DNA of 64,000 nucleotides from Cyanobacteria bacterium SIG26 (GTDB lineage Bacteria > Cyanobacteriota > Vampirovibrionia > Gastranaerophilales > Gastranaerophilaceae), in assembly GCA_015152555.1 (NCBI GenBank), contig SUTS01000003.1:1-64000 (forward strand), in the 5' to 3' direction. A program made the translations under genes and the position numbers. Below the pieces are notes generated by a model, which ran no database searches, had not been told where the DNA came from, and saw only the letters and a list, made by a program, of their open reading frames with translations. Positions 1-8,376 of the stretch are shown here, piece by piece. Numbering within the stretch: position 1 is the stretch's first letter; every line of letters begins with the position of its first letter.

Positions 1-140
1 GTGCAGAGTTTTGGGAAGGTCTTGTTAGTCAATACAAAAAGCTATTTGATATGAAACTATTGAAAGAAAACCCAATCGGCAAGCTATTCCACATCGCTAA
101 TTCTAAAGAAGAAGTGATAAAATTAATATTGAGAAAATAA
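1..140 (+). CDS. C-terminal end of a LOG-family (lysine-decarboxylase-like) protein, partial
   Basis: Only the last 45 codons are present, in the frame starting at base 3; the gene begins before the window. The visible peptide opens with AEFWEGLVSQYKKLF and closes with FHIANSKEEVIKLILRK. This matches the usual tail of TIGR00730/LOG proteins (E-[FY]-W-x-GL followed by an acidic helix and a [VI]-x-[DN]-[DS]-x-EE motif), which are nucleoside 5'-monophosphate phosphoribohydrolases. The call rests on resemblance of this short tail only, and the active site (PGGxGTxxE) lies outside the window. The gene converges with the phosphomannomutase gene. Confidence 0.45.
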   Translation, partial: AEFWEGLVSQYKKLFDMKLLKENPIGKLFHIANSKEEVIKLILRK

Positions 141-200
141 CTGCAAAATATTAAAATCTATAAACAATTAGGTAATTCCGATGAAATTCATAAAACCTGG

Positions 201-272
201 ATCCTGAATCACCAAGTAGGAACAGAAAATCACGATTCGTATCCTTATCGGATTTTCTAGTCAGTTCAGGAT
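201..272. repeat. Imperfect palindromic intergenic repeat (REP-like)
   Basis: Outer arms ATCCTGAA (201-208) and TTCAGGAT (265-272) are complementary, and an inner pair AGAAAATC (224-231) with GATTTTCT (251-258) nests inside them. The element ends in AGGATGAC, like the GTCA...TGAC elements near 32.2 and 33.1 kb. It lies between two convergent genes and may also act in mRNA 3'-end formation. Confidence 0.55.
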
Positions 273-306
273 GACAAAATAAGAATTTACCCCAATTTGA
301 GTGTTG

Positions 307-1731
307 TTAAACTTTACTATTAACACATTGTTCTAAGAATGATATCATTGCAATTTTGAATTGATTACATTCAGCCTCGTTATTTGCCTCAAATCGGAGA
401 GTAAATACAGGTTCTGTATTACTTTGTCTAATTAGAGCAAAACCGCCGTTAAAAACGATTCTCATACCATCTAAAGTGACTATTTCTTTAATTGGCGAAC
501 CAAACATTGTTGGGTTTTCAGAAACCTCTTTTTTCATAGCCTCAAGCACTTCTTTTTTTAAGTGATTTGGGCAAGGAAAACGCACTTCGTCGCTAGTAAA
601 TACCTTATTAAACGGTTCAATTAATTCTTCTATTTTAAAATTAGAATTAGCAGTTTTATGTTTAGCGACAATTTCAATCATTCTGCAGCCTGCATAAATT
701 GCATCATCAAACCCATAATATCTGTCTTTAAAGAATGTATGTCCACTCATTTCACCACCAAGTACGGCGTTAGTTTCTTTCATTTTCTCTTTAATATAAC
801 CGTGTCCTGTTTTGCACATTACAGCGTTGCCGCCAGATTGATTAATTGTATCGAATAAAACTTGTGAGCATTTAACTTCTGATACAACTGTTGGTTTTTC
901 TGAAATAATATCCATAGCATAAATCAAAAGTAATTTATCGCCTGTTAATGGTTTTCCTTGAGAGTCTACAACCCCTATTCTATCGCTATCACCATCATAA
1001 GCAATCCCAAAATCAGCACTATTTTCAACAACACACTTAGACAAATCTTTTAAAGTTTTTAAATCACTTGGGTTTGGGTGGTGATTAGGGAAGGTTCCGT
1101 CAGGTTCAGAGTATAACTCTATAACTTCACAACCTAAAGCTTTGTATAATTCTGGGCCAACAATACCACCAGTAGCATTAGCGCTATCTACAACGACTTT
1201 AATATTACAACCTATTTTACCAAATTTTTCGGTCATTTCTGAAATATATTCAGGTAAAATAGCAGTCTTGTATTCATAAGTTTTTAATTCATTAGGCAAG
1301 GTTTTCCAGTTAGAATATGTTAACTCTTTTACTTCTTTTATTTGAGCTTCATTAAGAGTTTGGCGATTATATGTCATTTTCATCCCATTGTATTCTTTTG
1401 GGTTATGGCTAGCTGTAATAATCATTGCACCGTCAAGATTATGTGCAACTTCAGAATAATATCCAATAGGTGTCGGTTGTAAACCTAAATCTTCAATTGA
1501 ACCAACATTGTTATCTATTAAACCATTTATTAGTGCATCTTTTAGAGCTGGAGAATGTAGTCTTGCATCCATACATACGCTTATTTTAAGACTTTGAGGC
1601 TGTTTATTTGATTGCAAACATATCCATTTAACATAACCAGTTGCAATGTTGTAAAACAGTTCTTCTGTAATATCCTCACCGTAAATCCCTCTAATATCGT
1701 TTTTCCCAAATGCGTGTTCATATTTTTGCAT
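307..1731 (-). CDS. manB: Phosphomannomutase/phosphoglucomutase (ManB/AlgC type)
   Basis: A 474-aa alpha-D-phosphohexomutase, the usual length of the AlgC/ManB group. It interconverts hexose 6- and 1-phosphates to supply nucleotide-sugar synthesis in the cytosol. Signature sites are all present: the phosphoserine loop TASHNP (about 106-111, Ser108), the Mg-binding DGDSDR (246-251), the sugar-specificity loop GGEMSGH (325-331) and the C-terminal phosphate-binding RQSNTEP (435-441). GEMSG is usual in this family for glucose/mannose substrates. It stands alone on the minus strand, diverging from the sugar-permease gene. The glucose 1-phosphate it can make would feed the CDP-glucose pathway at 50.6 kb, but that link is inferred. 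Confidence 0.92.
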   Translation of the reverse strand: MQKYEHAFGKNDIRGIYGEDITEELFYNIATGYVKWICLQSNKQPQSLKISVCMDARLHSPALKDALINGLIDNNVGSIEDLGLQPTPIGYYSEVAHNLDGAMIITASHNPKEYNGMKMTYNRQTLNEAQIKEVKELTYSNWKTLPNELKTYEYKTAILPEYISEMTEKFGKIGCNIKVVVDSANATGGIVGPELYKALGCEVIELYSEPDGTFPNHHPNPSDLKTLKDLSKCVVENSADFGIAYDGDSDRIGVVDSQGKPLTGDKLLLIYAMDIISEKPTVVSEVKCSQVLFDTINQSGGNAVMCKTGHGYIKEKMKETNAVLGGEMSGHTFFKDRYYGFDDAIYAGCRMIEIVAKHKTANSNFKIEELIEPFNKVFTSDEVRFPCPNHLKKEVLEAMKKEVSENPTMFGSPIKEIVTLDGMRIVFNGGFALIRQSNTEPVFTLRFEANNEAECNQFKIAMISFLEQCVNSKV

Positions 1732-1756
1732 AATTCACATCTCCAAATCTTTTTAT

Positions 1757-1762
1757 TATAAT
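1757..1762 (+). promoter_or_regulatory. -10 hexamer of a possible leaderless promoter
   Basis: A perfect TATAAT ends 11 nt before the ATG of the sugar-permease gene, and no Shine-Dalgarno lies between. Transcription would start about 4-5 nt before the ATG. No convincing -35 box is visible. Confidence 0.4.
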
Positions 1763-1773
1763 AAAATCATATC

Positions 1774-2661
1774 ATGAAAAAAATAGTTAGAAATTTTATC
1801 AATAAGCAGAATATTTCGGCATGGATATTTATACTTCCGGCATTGCTTGGTACTATAATTTTTATTATAATACCTGTATTTTGTTCGTTTGGATTAAGTT
1901 TTACCAAATGGGACTTGCTGAATCCAATAGAATTTGTCGGGTTTGATAATTATTTTACTTTGTTTAAGGATGATTTATTCTATAAAATTTTATTAAATAC
2001 GGTTGTTTTTGCATTATCAACATCTTTTTTAGGTGTAATAATCCCTCTAGTATTAGCTTCTATTTTAAATACAAAAATTAGAGGAAGTGAATTTTTTAAA
2101 ACGGCGTATTTTTTGCCTTTTATAACTCCGATGGTTGTTATAGGAATTGTTTGGACATGGATTTTTGACCCGAATATTGGGTTTTTAAATCAAATTTTAC
2201 ACAATAATATAAATTGGTTATATGATTCTAAATATGCAATGCCGGCGATTATCATAGTCTCTGTATGGAAACTTATCGGATATAATATGATTATTTTTCT
2301 ATCTGCCTTGTCAGGTGTATCACAAAGTTTATTTGAGGCTGCAAAAATTGATGGTGCAAACGATTTTCAAATATTCAAAAATGTAACAGTACCAATACTT
2401 TCACCTACAATATTTTTTGTTATTATAATAACTGCAATAAGTTCATTTCAGGTGTTTGATTTAATTTACTTAATGACCCAAGGCGGGCCGTTGGACAGTA
2501 CAAATGTATTAGTTTTCTCTATTTATAAAAATGCTTTTGAATATTTTAATGTTGGTTATGCAAGTGCAATTGCGTATGTTTTATTTTTAATCATACTGAT
2601 TTTAACACTTGTTCAATGGCGATTGCGCAAACAGTTTGTTTATAATGAAACCGAAGAATAA
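1774..2661 (+). CDS. Carbohydrate ABC transporter permease, MalF/UgpA family
   Basis: A 295-aa inner-membrane permease of the binding-protein-dependent sugar importers. It has six predicted hydrophobic segments, the N-terminal hallmark of family-1 sugar permeases (residues 20-60, with IPVFCSFGLSFTKWDLL), and the cytoplasmic EAA loop at about 188-207 (FEAAKIDGANDFQIFKNVTV) that docks the ATPase. Family members normally sit next to a second MalG-type permease and a solute-binding protein. Neither is here, and the next gene is a 46-aa ORF. Either the partners are elsewhere or the operon has been broken. No Shine-Dalgarno precedes the start, which lies 11 nt after a perfect TATAAT. Confidence 0.88.
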   Translation: MKKIVRNFINKQNISAWIFILPALLGTIIFIIIPVFCSFGLSFTKWDLLNPIEFVGFDNYFTLFKDDLFYKILLNTVVFALSTSFLGVIIPLVLASILNTKIRGSEFFKTAYFLPFITPMVVIGIVWTWIFDPNIGFLNQILHNNINWLYDSKYAMPAIIIVSVWKLIGYNMIIFLSALSGVSQSLFEAAKIDGANDFQIFKNVTVPILSPTIFFVIIITAISSFQVFDLIYLMTQGGPLDSTNVLVFSIYKNAFEYFNVGYASAIAYVLFLIILILTLVQWRLRKQFVYNETEE

Positions 2662-2757
2662 TGTAACAATAAATTAATAATGAGCGTAAATTATTAAAGT
2701 TTTTCAAAATAAATCCGTAAATATACATGTAATTAGGTAAGACGGAGTGTGTATTAT

Positions 2758-2898
2758 ATGTACGACGAGTTATTAAGAATGCAAATTATATTAGAGCTTA
2801 AAAATTTAGTAGAAAATATTGAAAAATTTGAAGACTATAAGGATTCATATACCGAATTTATGAAAGAAATGATATTGAATACTTACAGTGTTAATTAG
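2758..2898 (+). CDS. Small hypothetical protein (46 aa)
   Basis: The ATG at 2758 is preceded at good spacing by the ribosome-binding sequence CGGAG (2743-2747). The 46-codon frame encodes MYDELLRMQIILELKNL... with high helix propensity and alternating Lys/Glu. No signal peptide or membrane segment is visible and no family is recognised. It lies in the 283-bp gap between the permease and the flavoprotein gene, both on the same strand. The RBS is the main support; a chance ORF cannot be excluded. Confidence 0.45.
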   Translation: MYDELLRMQIILELKNLVENIEKFEDYKDSYTEFMKEMILNTYSVN

Positions 2899-2944
2899 TC
2901 TATAAGGTGATGTAAATTGCGCCAAAGATAAATAAACTGTATTT

Positions 2945-4303
2945 ATGAATATAGTTATAATTGGCGGCGTAGCAGCAGGTGCGAAGGCTGCTGCAAAAAT
3001 AAAGCGTTTACTCCCGGACTCAAATGTAAGTATTTATACTGATGATACGCATGTATCTTATTCTTCTTGTGGTTTGCCTTATTATATAGAAGGGAATTTT
3101 GAAGATTATAAAGCATTACTTGTTAGATCTGTTGAAGAATTTAAAGCATCAGGGATTGATGTATTTTTAGAAACAAAAATTGATAAAATTTTACCTAAGC
3201 AGCGTCAAGTTCTTGCTTGCGGTAAGGATAAAGCTTGGCTAATTGATTATGACAGATTGATTATTGCAACAGGTGCTCGCCCTTTTATACCTAATATTAA
3301 AGGTGTAAATGACTTTGACAATATTTATACTTTAAGGAAAATTGAAGATGGTATAAATATTAGAAATAAAATGCTTAACTCAAAAAAAGTCGTTATTATC
3401 GGAAGCGGCTTTATTGGTTTAGAGTTGCTTGAAGCCTTTGTTAAAAATGGTTTAGAAGTAGTAGTATTAGAAAAAGGTAATCATATTATTTCTTCGTTTG
3501 ATGCGGATATGTCATTATTAATACGCGAAAGATTAGAGTCAATACCTGATAGAAATTTTCTAATTCAAACAGGAGAAATTGTATCAGAAGTTACAGGAAC
3601 AAATGGTCTTGCAGATACAGTTAAAACGTTATCCGGTAAAGAATTTAAAACAGATTTTGTTGTGATTTGTGCGGGGATTATTCCAAATTCTGAACTTGCA
3701 AAAAATGCAGGATTAGAAATAGGAGAAAGTGGTGCTATTAAAGTAAATAAACTCATGCAAACCTCAGAACCAAATATTTATGCTTGTGGAGATTGCTGTG
3801 AAGAACCTCATATAATAAGTGGTCATTCTGTGTGGGTTCCTTTAGGCTCTACTGCAAATAAAGAAGGAAGATGTGCCGCATTAAACGCAGCAGGCGTTTA
3901 TACAATATTTGAAGGTGTTTTAGGTTCTGCGGTCTCAAGATGTTTAAACACAACAATGTCTATGACAGGCCTGACAGAAAAAGAAGCTATTGAATTCGGA
4001 TTTACGCCAGTAAGCGCTACGGTTTCTAAATATGATAAGGTTGCTTATATGCCGGATGTGGGAGAAATTACCCTTAAAGTTGTTGCAGATAAAGCTACAG
4101 GTTTATTACTTGGTGGGCAGGCAATAGGTTCTTTAGGGGCGGATAAGCGTATTAATACACTTGCAAGTGCTCTATTAGGCCATTTAACAGTTCATCAATT
4201 CAAGAATAATGATTTAACTTATTCTCCGCCTTATTCTCCAACAATAGACCCACTTTTAGATGCGATGAATATATTATGTGGGAAAATAACTAGACGTTGT
4301 TAG
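2945..4303 (+). CDS. FAD-dependent CoA-disulfide reductase / NADH oxidase-like protein
   Basis: A 452-aa pyridine nucleotide-disulfide oxidoreductase of the CoADR/Nox group. The N-terminal FAD-binding Rossmann fold starts at once (VIIGGVAAGAKAA). It is followed by the single redox Cys in SYSSCGLPYY (Cys42), the ATGARPFIP motif (108-116), a second NAD(P)H Rossmann motif VVIIGSGFIGLE (149-160) and the CGD FAD site near residue 280. The C-terminal dimerisation domain (about 335-450) completes the fold. It probably keeps CoA or small persulfides/thiols reduced, or reduces O2, in an anaerobe. CoADR, Nox and persulfide reductase cannot be told apart from sequence alone. Its 3' end overlaps the convergent flavoprotein gene by 14 bp. 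Confidence 0.85.
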   Translation: MNIVIIGGVAAGAKAAAKIKRLLPDSNVSIYTDDTHVSYSSCGLPYYIEGNFEDYKALLVRSVEEFKASGIDVFLETKIDKILPKQRQVLACGKDKAWLIDYDRLIIATGARPFIPNIKGVNDFDNIYTLRKIEDGINIRNKMLNSKKVVIIGSGFIGLELLEAFVKNGLEVVVLEKGNHIISSFDADMSLLIRERLESIPDRNFLIQTGEIVSEVTGTNGLADTVKTLSGKEFKTDFVVICAGIIPNSELAKNAGLEIGESGAIKVNKLMQTSEPNIYACGDCCEEPHIISGHSVWVPLGSTANKEGRCAALNAAGVYTIFEGVLGSAVSRCLNTTMSMTGLTEKEAIEFGFTPVSATVSKYDKVAYMPDVGEITLKVVADKATGLLLGGQAIGSLGADKRINTLASALLGHLTVHQFKNNDLTYSPPYSPTIDPLLDAMNILCGKITRRC

Positions 4304-5600
4304 CAATATATTTTGCCACAGCTTCACCCATCGAAAAACAACTTGACTGAACTCTCAATGCACCTTGAGCCATATAATCTGCTGATAAGCATCGCCCTAT
4401 TACAAATAAGTTATCGTAATCTTTTGCCATAAGAGATTCAATCGGAAGTTGATATTCATTGACTCTATCGCAAGTTGATCTGTTTTTTTTGTTGCTATGA
4501 ACGTCTACCGGATAATTTGATATAAGTATCGGATTATCAAATTCTCTACCTGATTTTAAATCATCAATAGTATATATATATTTGCCGACTATTCTGTTTG
4601 AAACCCTTACCCCAAGCTCATCAGCAATATTTGATATATATGAGTTTTCAAATCCCGGAAGATATGTTTTACAAAATTTATACAGGCGCCAAATTGCTTC
4701 TCTACCTAGCATAGCAGCTTTTGATACATCAAAATTATCATTAGGATTAAGCTTTTCTATGATTCTTGGGCAGTTAAAGGCAACAGAATCAGGCATTCCG
4801 GCTATTGTAAACAATTGAAAATAGTTGCAATCAGTGGATTTTAGGATATTTTCACTAATTGCTTTATTAAATATGTCGGCTAAAGCCCACTGTCTATCTG
4901 TATCCCAGGTATATGCAGTGGAGAAATGAAAATCATTATCAACTTCTTCTACAGTTGTAACACTTCGGTCAGGGTCTAGTTTTAAAATCCAATCTGCAAA
5001 TATCTTTTTATTTACCCCGCTTAAAATAAAACGCATACTCATTGGTTGAAATTCAGTATTATCATTTTGCATTTCGCAATTAATTAATTTTGAAAAATCA
5101 CAATTTCCTGTCGCATCAATAAAGTATTTCGCTCCGATATATACCGATAAAATGCCTTTGCCTGATAGATTGATATTATTAGTATGTATCGTATCGTTAC
5201 ATGTTGATAACATATATTGTTTTATTTCTATAGAATTTATGCATGGATAATTAATTTTCACATTGTCAATGGTTGTGTTAAACAAAATATCAACATTCTG
5301 CTCCTTCATTAATTTATCTAGTACAATTTTTGTTAATTCAGGATTGAACCAACCGGAATTTCCTTGATAAGTAACTTGACCGCCAAAATTTTTGAGTTCA
5401 GAAACTAATAAATTGTAAAACTCGGTATTTATTTGATTTTCGCCGCAATGCATCACCGGAATCACAAGTCCGGAAGTTATTGCCCCACCTAAGTGAATAT
5501 TTTTTTCTATTATAAGTGTTTTTAAACCCCGCTTTGCGCACATATAAGCTGCAGCACAACCCGCAGTTCCGCCGCCGATAATAACTACATCGTATTGCAT
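4290..5600 (-). CDS. FAD-dependent oxidoreductase (FAD_oxidored-like)
   Basis: A 436-aa soluble flavoprotein. The N-terminus has a classic dinucleotide-binding motif, VVIIGGGTAGCAAA (about 5-18), then IIEKNIHLGGAITSG, as in the FAD_oxidored (PF12831) group. The C-terminal second FAD contact reads FVIGRCLSADYMAQGALRVQ. Substrate is unknown. Its start overlaps by 16 bp the end of an MnmC-like methyltransferase gene, so the two are translationally coupled in the same order as the two domains of the fused tRNA-modification enzyme MnmC. MnmC's oxidase belongs to a different FAD family (DAO), so shared function is only a hypothesis. Confidence 0.75.
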   Translation of the reverse strand: MQYDVVIIGGGTAGCAAAYMCAKRGLKTLIIEKNIHLGGAITSGLVIPVMHCGENQINTEFYNLLVSELKNFGGQVTYQGNSGWFNPELTKIVLDKLMKEQNVDILFNTTIDNVKINYPCINSIEIKQYMLSTCNDTIHTNNINLSGKGILSVYIGAKYFIDATGNCDFSKLINCEMQNDNTEFQPMSMRFILSGVNKKIFADWILKLDPDRSVTTVEEVDNDFHFSTAYTWDTDRQWALADIFNKAISENILKSTDCNYFQLFTIAGMPDSVAFNCPRIIEKLNPNDNFDVSKAAMLGREAIWRLYKFCKTYLPGFENSYISNIADELGVRVSNRIVGKYIYTIDDLKSGREFDNPILISNYPVDVHSNKKNRSTCDRVNEYQLPIESLMAKDYDNLFVIGRCLSADYMAQGALRVQSSCFSMGEAVAKYIANNV

Positions 5601-6880
5601 GGTAACTCCTTATTTTTATATAATTTTTTATATTTTGATGTCGACATTCGTGTACTATTTTTTACCTCAGAATCTCTGAGGGTCTTAATAGCCTCATTAA
5701 GGCCTGTTAAATTCTCATCACGATAAAATATACCTGCCGTTGTTTTTAATAGCCCTAAATCGAATTCTGAGAGGGAATGTTTTATAAGAGACTCTTTTTT
5801 GGTTGCAATAGTACCAGTTACCTTATTCAATCTCGAATTAAATATATTTCCGATATAAAATCCGGCTTCTTGCATTGCCCCTCTCACTGCAGAAGAAGTT
5901 GAATAAGTTAAAATCATTCCATTATCATCAAGTTTACTATAAAGTAATTTAAAAAAATCAAATGACCATAGACAAGGACATTTAGAGGGTGTAAATGCAT
6001 CTAAAAAAACTAAATTATATGTATTTTTATCTTCTAAAATGGATGTCCGCGCATCACCGTTTTTATAATTAAAATCCAAGTTCACTAAATGTATGGTTTT
6101 TAATCCTTTTTTATAACGCTTTGTTATATACCTATAATATATATTATGTAAAAAGGCTGTAAAATTATCAATTAGTATATTTTTACCATCGAGTTTTTTA
6201 ATAATTTTATAAAACTTAAACAAATTAACCAAATCTTGCTCAAAGAAATCTTTATACTTCTTATCTGATAATAATCTTAAAATACCCTCATTATTGGTTA
6301 TTTCGGCATTATATTGGAGGATTTTTTGAAAAATTAAAAAATTTATAATTTTATTAATTTTTGGGTTTTTAGCATTTTTTTTATTTTTCAAATATTTTTC
6401 AATATTTTTTGACTCAAAATCAAATTTTTGAGTTTTTAAATTATTTTTCCCGGTTTTTATATATGGAGATAAAAAATATAAATTTTCATCATTATCTAAA
6501 GCTGTTATAGAAATTTTATTAAGAATATTATTGGTATATATCGTCTCGTTATAAAATAGCTCTTTTAAAGATTGGATTTTATCGGTATGTATCGGAGCGA
6601 TATCTGTTTTTGCATGAGATAAAATTTTTGAAAATTTTTCAGAAAAATTTTTTTCTAAAATAAAATTTAAAAAAGTTTTTGTATTATAACCAATTCCGTA
6701 ACAAATATCTAAAACTTTAATTTTATCTAAGGTGTGTAACCAATTAATATCTATTGGTTGAACAAACTTCTCATAAGCTTCAGTTAAAGCGCCTGTAGAG
6801 CTATGATATATATCATCAAAGCCCTCACTATACAGCCCAACCGAGCCATCATTTGTAAAATATGGGTGAAATTCAAGCAT
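5585..6880 (-). CDS. MnmC-like SAM-dependent methyltransferase (DUF752/Methyltransf_30) with a long insertion
   Basis: A 431-aa protein. Residues 1-130 carry the family N-terminus (FHPYFTNDGSVGLYS), the SAM-binding motif VLDICYGIGYNT (56-67) and the acidic ITALDND (125-131). The catalytic-core motif LVFLDAFTPSKCPCLWS falls at 290-306. This is the pattern of MnmC2, which methylates nm5U34 in tRNA to mnm5U34. Between these blocks, about residues 132-262, lies a Lys/Asn/Phe-rich stretch. It is extremely AT-rich at DNA level, not found in standard MnmC2, and makes the protein roughly 130 aa longer than usual. It may be a lineage-specific insertion. The tail (about 385-431) is basic. Confidence 0.72.
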   Translation of the reverse strand: MLEFHPYFTNDGSVGLYSEGFDDIYHSSTGALTEAYEKFVQPIDINWLHTLDKIKVLDICYGIGYNTKTFLNFILEKNFSEKFSKILSHAKTDIAPIHTDKIQSLKELFYNETIYTNNILNKISITALDNDENLYFLSPYIKTGKNNLKTQKFDFESKNIEKYLKNKKNAKNPKINKIINFLIFQKILQYNAEITNNEGILRLLSDKKYKDFFEQDLVNLFKFYKIIKKLDGKNILIDNFTAFLHNIYYRYITKRYKKGLKTIHLVNLDFNYKNGDARTSILEDKNTYNLVFLDAFTPSKCPCLWSFDFFKLLYSKLDDNGMILTYSTSSAVRGAMQEAGFYIGNIFNSRLNKVTGTIATKKESLIKHSLSEFDLGLLKTTAGIFYRDENLTGLNEAIKTLRDSEVKNSTRMSTSKYKKLYKNKELPCNTM

Positions 6881-6957
6881 AGTCTTATTTTAAGGCTATT
6901 TTAAATATTGTGCAAATTCTTTATATAACTTATAAATAGTCATTATTTTTGTGTTTT

Positions 6958-6966
6958 TGCTATAAT
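6958..6966 (+). promoter_or_regulatory. Extended -10 promoter for thrB
   Basis: TGCTATAAT is a full extended -10 element (TGnTATAAT). It lies 31 nt before the thrB ATG, whose Shine-Dalgarno AAGAAAGG follows downstream. There is no good -35, as expected for extended -10 promoters. Confidence 0.6.
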
Positions 6967-6997
6967 ATAGACAGATTTAAGAAAGGTAATTTTAAGT

Positions 6998-7945
6998 ATG
7001 AAAGTAAGTGTAAAAGTCCCTGCAACCACGGCAAATCTAGGCCCCGGCTTTGATTGTGCGGGTATGGCATTACCTTTATATAATATTGTTACGATAGAAG
7101 AGACAGTATTACCCGGAACCGGTGTTGAAATAAATGTTATACAAGGGAATGATAGTATAGAAGAATTGTCACTAGATCATATACCTGTTGATGAAAACAG
7201 TATTGTTTATAAAGCTGTTGAACTTTTATATAATATGATTGGACAATCTCCAAGTGAATTAAAGATAACAATACAGTCGAATATTCCTGTTGCAAGGGGG
7301 TTAGGCAGTAGTTCATCAGTAATTGTTGGGGCACTAATTGCTGCAAATGAGCTTTTGGGACGTCCTGCAGATGAAGTTGCTTTATTATCAATAGCTTGTG
7401 AAATTGAAGGTCATCCGGATAATATTACACCTGCAATTGTTGGTGGATTAGTTATTTCTTCTCAAGAAGATGACGGCAGTGTTATTTATAGAAAACTTGA
7501 ATGGCCTCAAGAATGGGCTATAACTGTTTGCATCCCGGATTTTGAGCTTTCTACTGATATTGCAAGATCTGTTTTACCTTCAGAAGTGCCTATACATGAC
7601 GCCATATTTAACGCAAAGCATTTAGCTATGTTTGTTGAAGCTATCAATTCAAAAGATGTAGAATTAATGAAATGGTCGCTTCAGGACAAACTTCATCAAC
7701 CTTATAGAACTAAATTAATCCCAGGATTAGAAGAGATACAGTCAAAATTAAGACATTTTGAAAATGTTTTAGGTTGCGTTATAAGCGGCGCCGGGTCATC
7801 AATACTAATAATATCTCAAAAAAATAACTTAGATAATCTTAAAGATATAGTTAGAGAAATTTGGGCTAATCAAAATATAAAATGTGAAATAAAGACACTA
7901 TCTGTAGAAAACAATGGAGCGCAAATTGTTACTAATGAGGATTAA
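6998..7945 (+). CDS. thrB: Homoserine kinase
   Basis: A 315-aa GHMP-family kinase that phosphorylates L-homoserine in threonine biosynthesis. The N-terminus VKVPATTANLGPGFDCAGMA is diagnostic of ThrB. The GHMP ATP-binding loop IPVARGLGSSSS falls at 96-107, and the C-terminal GAGSSILII motif matches the third GHMP motif. Length fits the family (about 300-315). The start is supported by the RBS AAGAAAGG and an upstream extended -10 promoter. thrC and hom are not in the window. It is followed by a ferredoxin gene whose RBS sits in an inverted repeat. Confidence 0.95.
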   Translation: MKVSVKVPATTANLGPGFDCAGMALPLYNIVTIEETVLPGTGVEINVIQGNDSIEELSLDHIPVDENSIVYKAVELLYNMIGQSPSELKITIQSNIPVARGLGSSSSVIVGALIAANELLGRPADEVALLSIACEIEGHPDNITPAIVGGLVISSQEDDGSVIYRKLEWPQEWAITVCIPDFELSTDIARSVLPSEVPIHDAIFNAKHLAMFVEAINSKDVELMKWSLQDKLHQPYRTKLIPGLEEIQSKLRHFENVLGCVISGAGSSILIISQKNNLDNLKDIVREIWANQNIKCEIKTLSVENNGAQIVTNED

Positions 7946-7981
7946 CCTTATAAATTAGCAACAATACTATTAATATAAATT

Positions 7982-8020
7982 ATAAAACCCTTTATAATAC
8001 CCAAATATGGAGGGTTTTAT
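7982..8020 (+). promoter_or_regulatory. Inverted repeat that includes the ferredoxin ribosome-binding site
   Basis: ATAAAACCCT (7982-7991) and AGGGTTTTAT (8011-8020) are perfect 10-bp complements around a 19-nt loop. The right arm holds most of the Shine-Dalgarno GGAGGG (8009-8014) of the ferredoxin gene starting at 8022. The loop-proximal bases include TATAAT (7993-7998), so a promoter may lie inside. In read-through mRNA from thrB the hairpin would mask the RBS; in mRNA started at the internal promoter the left arm would be absent. Confidence 0.5.
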
Positions 8021-8021
8021 T

Positions 8022-8207
8022 ATGAATATAAGTATTTTAGATAGTTGTGTTGGTTGTGGTGCTTGCGCAATAATAAATCCTGAGGTTTTTGATATCCAAG
8101 ATGCCAAAGCTGTTGTAAACAGTAATAAAATCAGTGCAACAGAAGATCTTTGCATTGATGCCGCAATAACTTGTCCGGTTAACGCAATTGAATTAATTGA
8201 ATATTAA
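8022..8207 (+). CDS. Single-cluster [4Fe-4S] ferredoxin
   Basis: A 61-aa electron-transfer protein. Cluster ligands are visible as CVGCGAC (Cys9, 12, 15) plus CP at about Cys51, the arrangement of monocluster 4Fe-4S ferredoxins; Cys43 may be an extra or structural cysteine. An upstream in-frame ATG at 8007 would add five residues, but the GGAGGG between the two ATGs is ideally placed for the start at 8022, so I chose that. Partner enzymes are not adjacent. Its last 4 bp overlap a convergent 55-aa ORF. Confidence 0.88.
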   Translation: MNISILDSCVGCGACAIINPEVFDIQDAKAVVNSNKISATEDLCIDAAITCPVNAIELIEY

Positions 8208-8371
8208 GCTTCAACAGTGATACAAATCTTTAATTTATCAGGCAAAACCTCAACAATAGCCCATCTGACAATGTTTTCAAATTGTTGATATAATTGCTGT
8301 TCAACATTTATTGTAGAAATTAATTCAGTGTTATAATTTAAATAAACAGTTTTTGAAATTAATTGCTTCAT
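8204..8371 (-). CDS. Small hypothetical protein coupled to glmS (55 aa)
   Basis: Five nucleotides after the glmS stop an ATG opens a 55-codon frame, beginning MKQLISKTVYLNYNTEL and ending KLKICITVEA. The AGGA formed at the glmS stop (TAGGACTT) serves as ribosome-binding site, a sign of translational coupling. The peptide looks like a small alpha/beta domain (two strand-like segments around a Gln-rich helix and a Trp-containing strand). It has no signal peptide and no recognised family. It overlaps the convergent ferredoxin stop by 4 bp. Confidence 0.55.
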   Translation of the reverse strand: MKQLISKTVYLNYNTELISTINVEQQLYQQFENIVRWAIVEVLPDKLKICITVEA

Positions 8372-8376
8372 AAGTC

